From Planctomycetes bacterium RIFOXYC2_FULL_41_27 (GTDB lineage: Bacteria; Planctomycetota; Brocadiia; Brocadiales; Brocadiaceae), in the NCBI GenBank assembly GCA_001828645.1, contig MHZD01000194.1:124-7822 (forward strand): a stretch of DNA of 7,699 nt, given 5' to 3'. The notes below the pieces were generated by a model. It did not search any database. It was not told the origin of the DNA and worked only from the letters and a program-made list of their open reading frames with translations. Below, one piece after another: positions 5,824 to 7,699 of the stretch. The number at the start of each line of letters is the position of its first letter. Within the stretch, counting starts at the first letter, position 1. Made by a program: the position numbers and the translations under genes.

Positions 5824-7699
5824 TCATTCTGCCACAATTATCTTTTTCTCCTCTTCTGTTATTCCATACAGTCCATACACATTCTCGTCAATCAACCTGT
5901 CAGCCTGTTCTATTTCCTTTTTAATGAAATACCATTTGTCGGTATTTTCAGAGGTTTTTTTGAGTTCTTTGTTTAGCTTGAGCATTTTCTCTGCAAGGGA
6001 GGCCAATTCATTATGCTTGAACTTTTCGATGGGATTGGAGAGATCGGGGAGTTTTATTGGAAGTTGTGAAAGATATTGCTTGTTGCATGAATAAAAACCG
6101 CCTCTAAACGGAGTGCTTATTTTTGTGAGATAATATGTGAGTAAACGACTGTTGATCAATGCCAGAATGTAAAGGTAGTTCTCTCTTGTGCCTTCTTTTA
6201 GCGTTAAACCACCAACATCCACATTATCAAGATAAAACTCGCCCTTTTCGTCAAAGATGGCCTGAATTCTTGAGACAAGACGGGGGACACAGATTTTAAC
6301 CAACTCTTGTTTTTCCATGTTTTTCTTGTAAATATAACCATACCAATCTTTACCTTTCATTTTTCCACCTTCTCTGTTTTCGAGAAGATTCTTATTGTCT
6401 TGAAAATATTCATGGGTTTTAGGTGATAATTGTTTCATGTCAGATTCTTTAATAAGTTCTGCTTTGCCATTTACAATCTGATAAGGGAATAAAATATATT
6501 GTCTCGTCAGTGGGTGATTGTAGCGTTTCACATCAACACCGCTAATTATCGGTTTAAGCAATGTTGACTCAAGAACAATCTCTTGTTTAAGGGCTTTTGA
6601 ATACAGGCAAAGGTTTTTATTAGATGCCTTAATATAATCCAGTATATAGACGCTGTCTGCACTGGTTTGAAGTCCAACAAATATGTTAGCTGCTATAGTT
6701 TCAAGCTTTGGTAGGTTTTCGAGTTTCTCAATAACAGGGGCTTCAGCGCCACCTGCAAAAAACCACGTCTTTTCACTTGCCATTTTGGATTCCACTGTTA
6801 CCCACTCGATTGAGTCTTTATCGAGATTTTTTGTGGATTTTACATTTTCAAAGTTTTTCACTGTTCCATATCTAAATGTCTTATTTTTGCCTTTCCTCAA
6901 AAATAATAAACACGTGTAAGTCGTTGCACCTTCAAAAACCTGTTCGTGTCCAAAATCAACTATTTCTGCCAACGCATTGTATTTGGAAATAACTCTTCGG
7001 AGTCCTTCACCATAAGAAGCTGTAAAAAATTTCTTAGGCAGAATAAAACCAAGAACACCACCTTCTCTGAGAAGCTGCAAACCCCGTTCTACAAAAAGCA
7101 CGTAGATATCGTAATTGCTTACAGCGCTTTGGTATTGTTCTGAGAAATATATAACCTCATCCTTTGGCAGTGTCTGTATCCTTACATACGGTGGGTTTCC
7201 TATGATTACATCAAAGCCGCCATTTTTCATAACATCAGGGAATGCCTTATCCCAAGGGAGGCATCGTTTCTCATCCGGATTATCAAAATATTTTATAAGT
7301 TCCAGCGGTTCACCGCTTATCAGGGAATTACCGCATGTAATATTTTCGGTAAGATTCGGAAGAATTGCCCTCCGTTTTAGGGTGCGCAACAAAAGATTCA
7401 ACTGGCATATCTCAACTGCCTGTGGGTCTAAATCTACACCATAGATGTTTCTGCTTAAAATCTCTACCTTTCTGAAAAAGTCAAACTCCATCTGGGCTAC
7501 TTTACTCTTTTGTTTCCTTTGTGTCTCCAGATAACTGTCCATTACATCCAATGCCTCAACAAGGAAAGAGCCGCTCCCGCATGCAGGGTCTAATATCCTG
7601 ATGTTCATTGCCTTATTCAGCGGCGTCTCCTCTAACATCCTGCCAAGGGTGTTTTTGACAATGTATTTCACAATAAAAGTAGGGGTGTAGTAAATCCCA
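5824..7699 (-). CDS. Type IIG/Eco57I-like N6-adenine DNA methyltransferase (restriction-modification), N-terminus outside window
   Basis: This gene probably methylates adenine at a specific DNA site and, if a nuclease domain lies in the missing N-terminus, also cuts. The frame runs to the window edge and reads GIYYTPTFIVKYIVKNTLG, the segment that precedes the methylase motifs in this family, so a GTG at 7671 is not the start. With that GTG as residue 1, motif I DPACGSGSF is at 28-36 and motif IV NPPY at 159-162; GVDLDPQAVEICQLN (78-92) fits the motif II region. About 310-520 fits a TaqI/Eco57I-type recognition domain, including NVDVGGLT. FRGGFYSCNKQYLSQLPI (from 522) is typical of specificity domains, followed by a helical, coil-like tail and the family-typical QADRLIDENVYGLYG near 589-603. 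624 residues are visible; complete relatives are often near 1000. It heads a leftward operon with the deoxyribosyltransferase-like gene. Confidence 0.9.
   Translation of the reverse strand, partial: GIYYTPTFIVKYIVKNTLGRMLEETPLNKAMNIRILDPACGSGSFLVEALDVMDSYLETQRKQKSKVAQMEFDFFRKVEILSRNIYGVDLDPQAVEICQLNLLLRTLKRRAILPNLTENITCGNSLISGEPLELIKYFDNPDEKRCLPWDKAFPDVMKNGGFDVIIGNPPYVRIQTLPKDEVIYFSEQYQSAVSNYDIYVLFVERGLQLLREGGVLGFILPKKFFTASYGEGLRRVISKYNALAEIVDFGHEQVFEGATTYTCLLFLRKGKNKTFRYGTVKNFENVKSTKNLDKDSIEWVTVESKMASEKTWFFAGGAEAPVIEKLENLPKLETIAANIFVGLQTSADSVYILDYIKASNKNLCLYSKALKQEIVLESTLLKPIISGVDVKRYNHPLTRQYILFPYQIVNGKAELIKESDMKQLSPKTHEYFQDNKNLLENREGGKMKGKDWYGYIYKKNMEKQELVKICVPRLVSRIQAIFDEKGEFYLDNVDVGGLTLKEGTRENYLYILALINSRLLTYYLTKISTPFRGGFYSCNKQYLSQLPIKLPDLSNPIEKFKHNELASLAEKMLKLNKELKKTSENTDKWYFIKKEIEQADRLIDENVYGLYGITEEEKKIIVAE

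Noticed and set aside
7115..7444. 109-codon open frame on the plus strand
   Set aside because: It is antisense to methylase motif IV and neighbouring coding sequence and shows no family features.
7669..7671. GTG at 7671 as the start of the methyltransferase
   Set aside because: The frame continues to the window edge and encodes GIYYTPTFIVKY, the conserved run-up to the methylase motifs; no ribosome binding site precedes the GTG.

Overview
The window is a moderately AT-rich bacterial segment with four protein-coding genes. One faces right and three face left. The two outer genes run off the ends of the window. No rRNA, tRNA or CRISPR array is visible. Nothing here fixes the species. The AT-leaning codon use, the GC-rich palindromic repeats (some translated inside a gene) and the repeat relics would fit an environmental lineage such as anammox planctomycetes (Brocadiales) or Nitrospirae, but that is a guess from memory of genome style.

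Left part (1-3615, + strand): a long AddB-like helicase/PD-(D/E)XK nuclease with the four-cysteine signature of an Fe-S nuclease domain. The frame is open to base 1, so the true start lies upstream. The gene has absorbed at least two kinds of repeat without losing its frame. One is a pair of imperfect 31-bp direct repeats (825-886). The other is a pair of adjacent GC-rich palindromes (1404-1580), the first with perfect 11-bp inverted ends, a length divisible by three and a possible 6-bp target duplication.

Middle (3616-4074): a 459-bp gap between convergent genes. It holds a strong hairpin followed by a T-run (probable terminator), a short coding-like stretch that may be the relic of a gene end, and a short sequence resembling a dispersed repeat.

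Right part (4075-7699, - strand): transcription runs leftward. First comes a Type IIG/Eco57I-like adenine methyltransferase or restriction-modification protein, truncated at its N-terminus by the window edge. After 43 bp follows a two-part protein whose C-terminal domain resembles the nucleoside 2-deoxyribosyltransferase/TIR-like fold and whose N-terminal half I do not recognise. Last comes a stand-alone NAD(P)H-hydrate epimerase (NnrE/YjeF N-terminal domain), probably with its own promoter starting at the stop codon of the preceding gene.

The most interesting pairing is the methyltransferase with the deoxyribosyltransferase-like protein. The close spacing, shared strand and strong ribosome binding site suggest one operon, possibly a restriction system with an accessory nucleotide- or NAD-targeting effector. 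The epimerase is metabolite-repair housekeeping and is probably unrelated to it.
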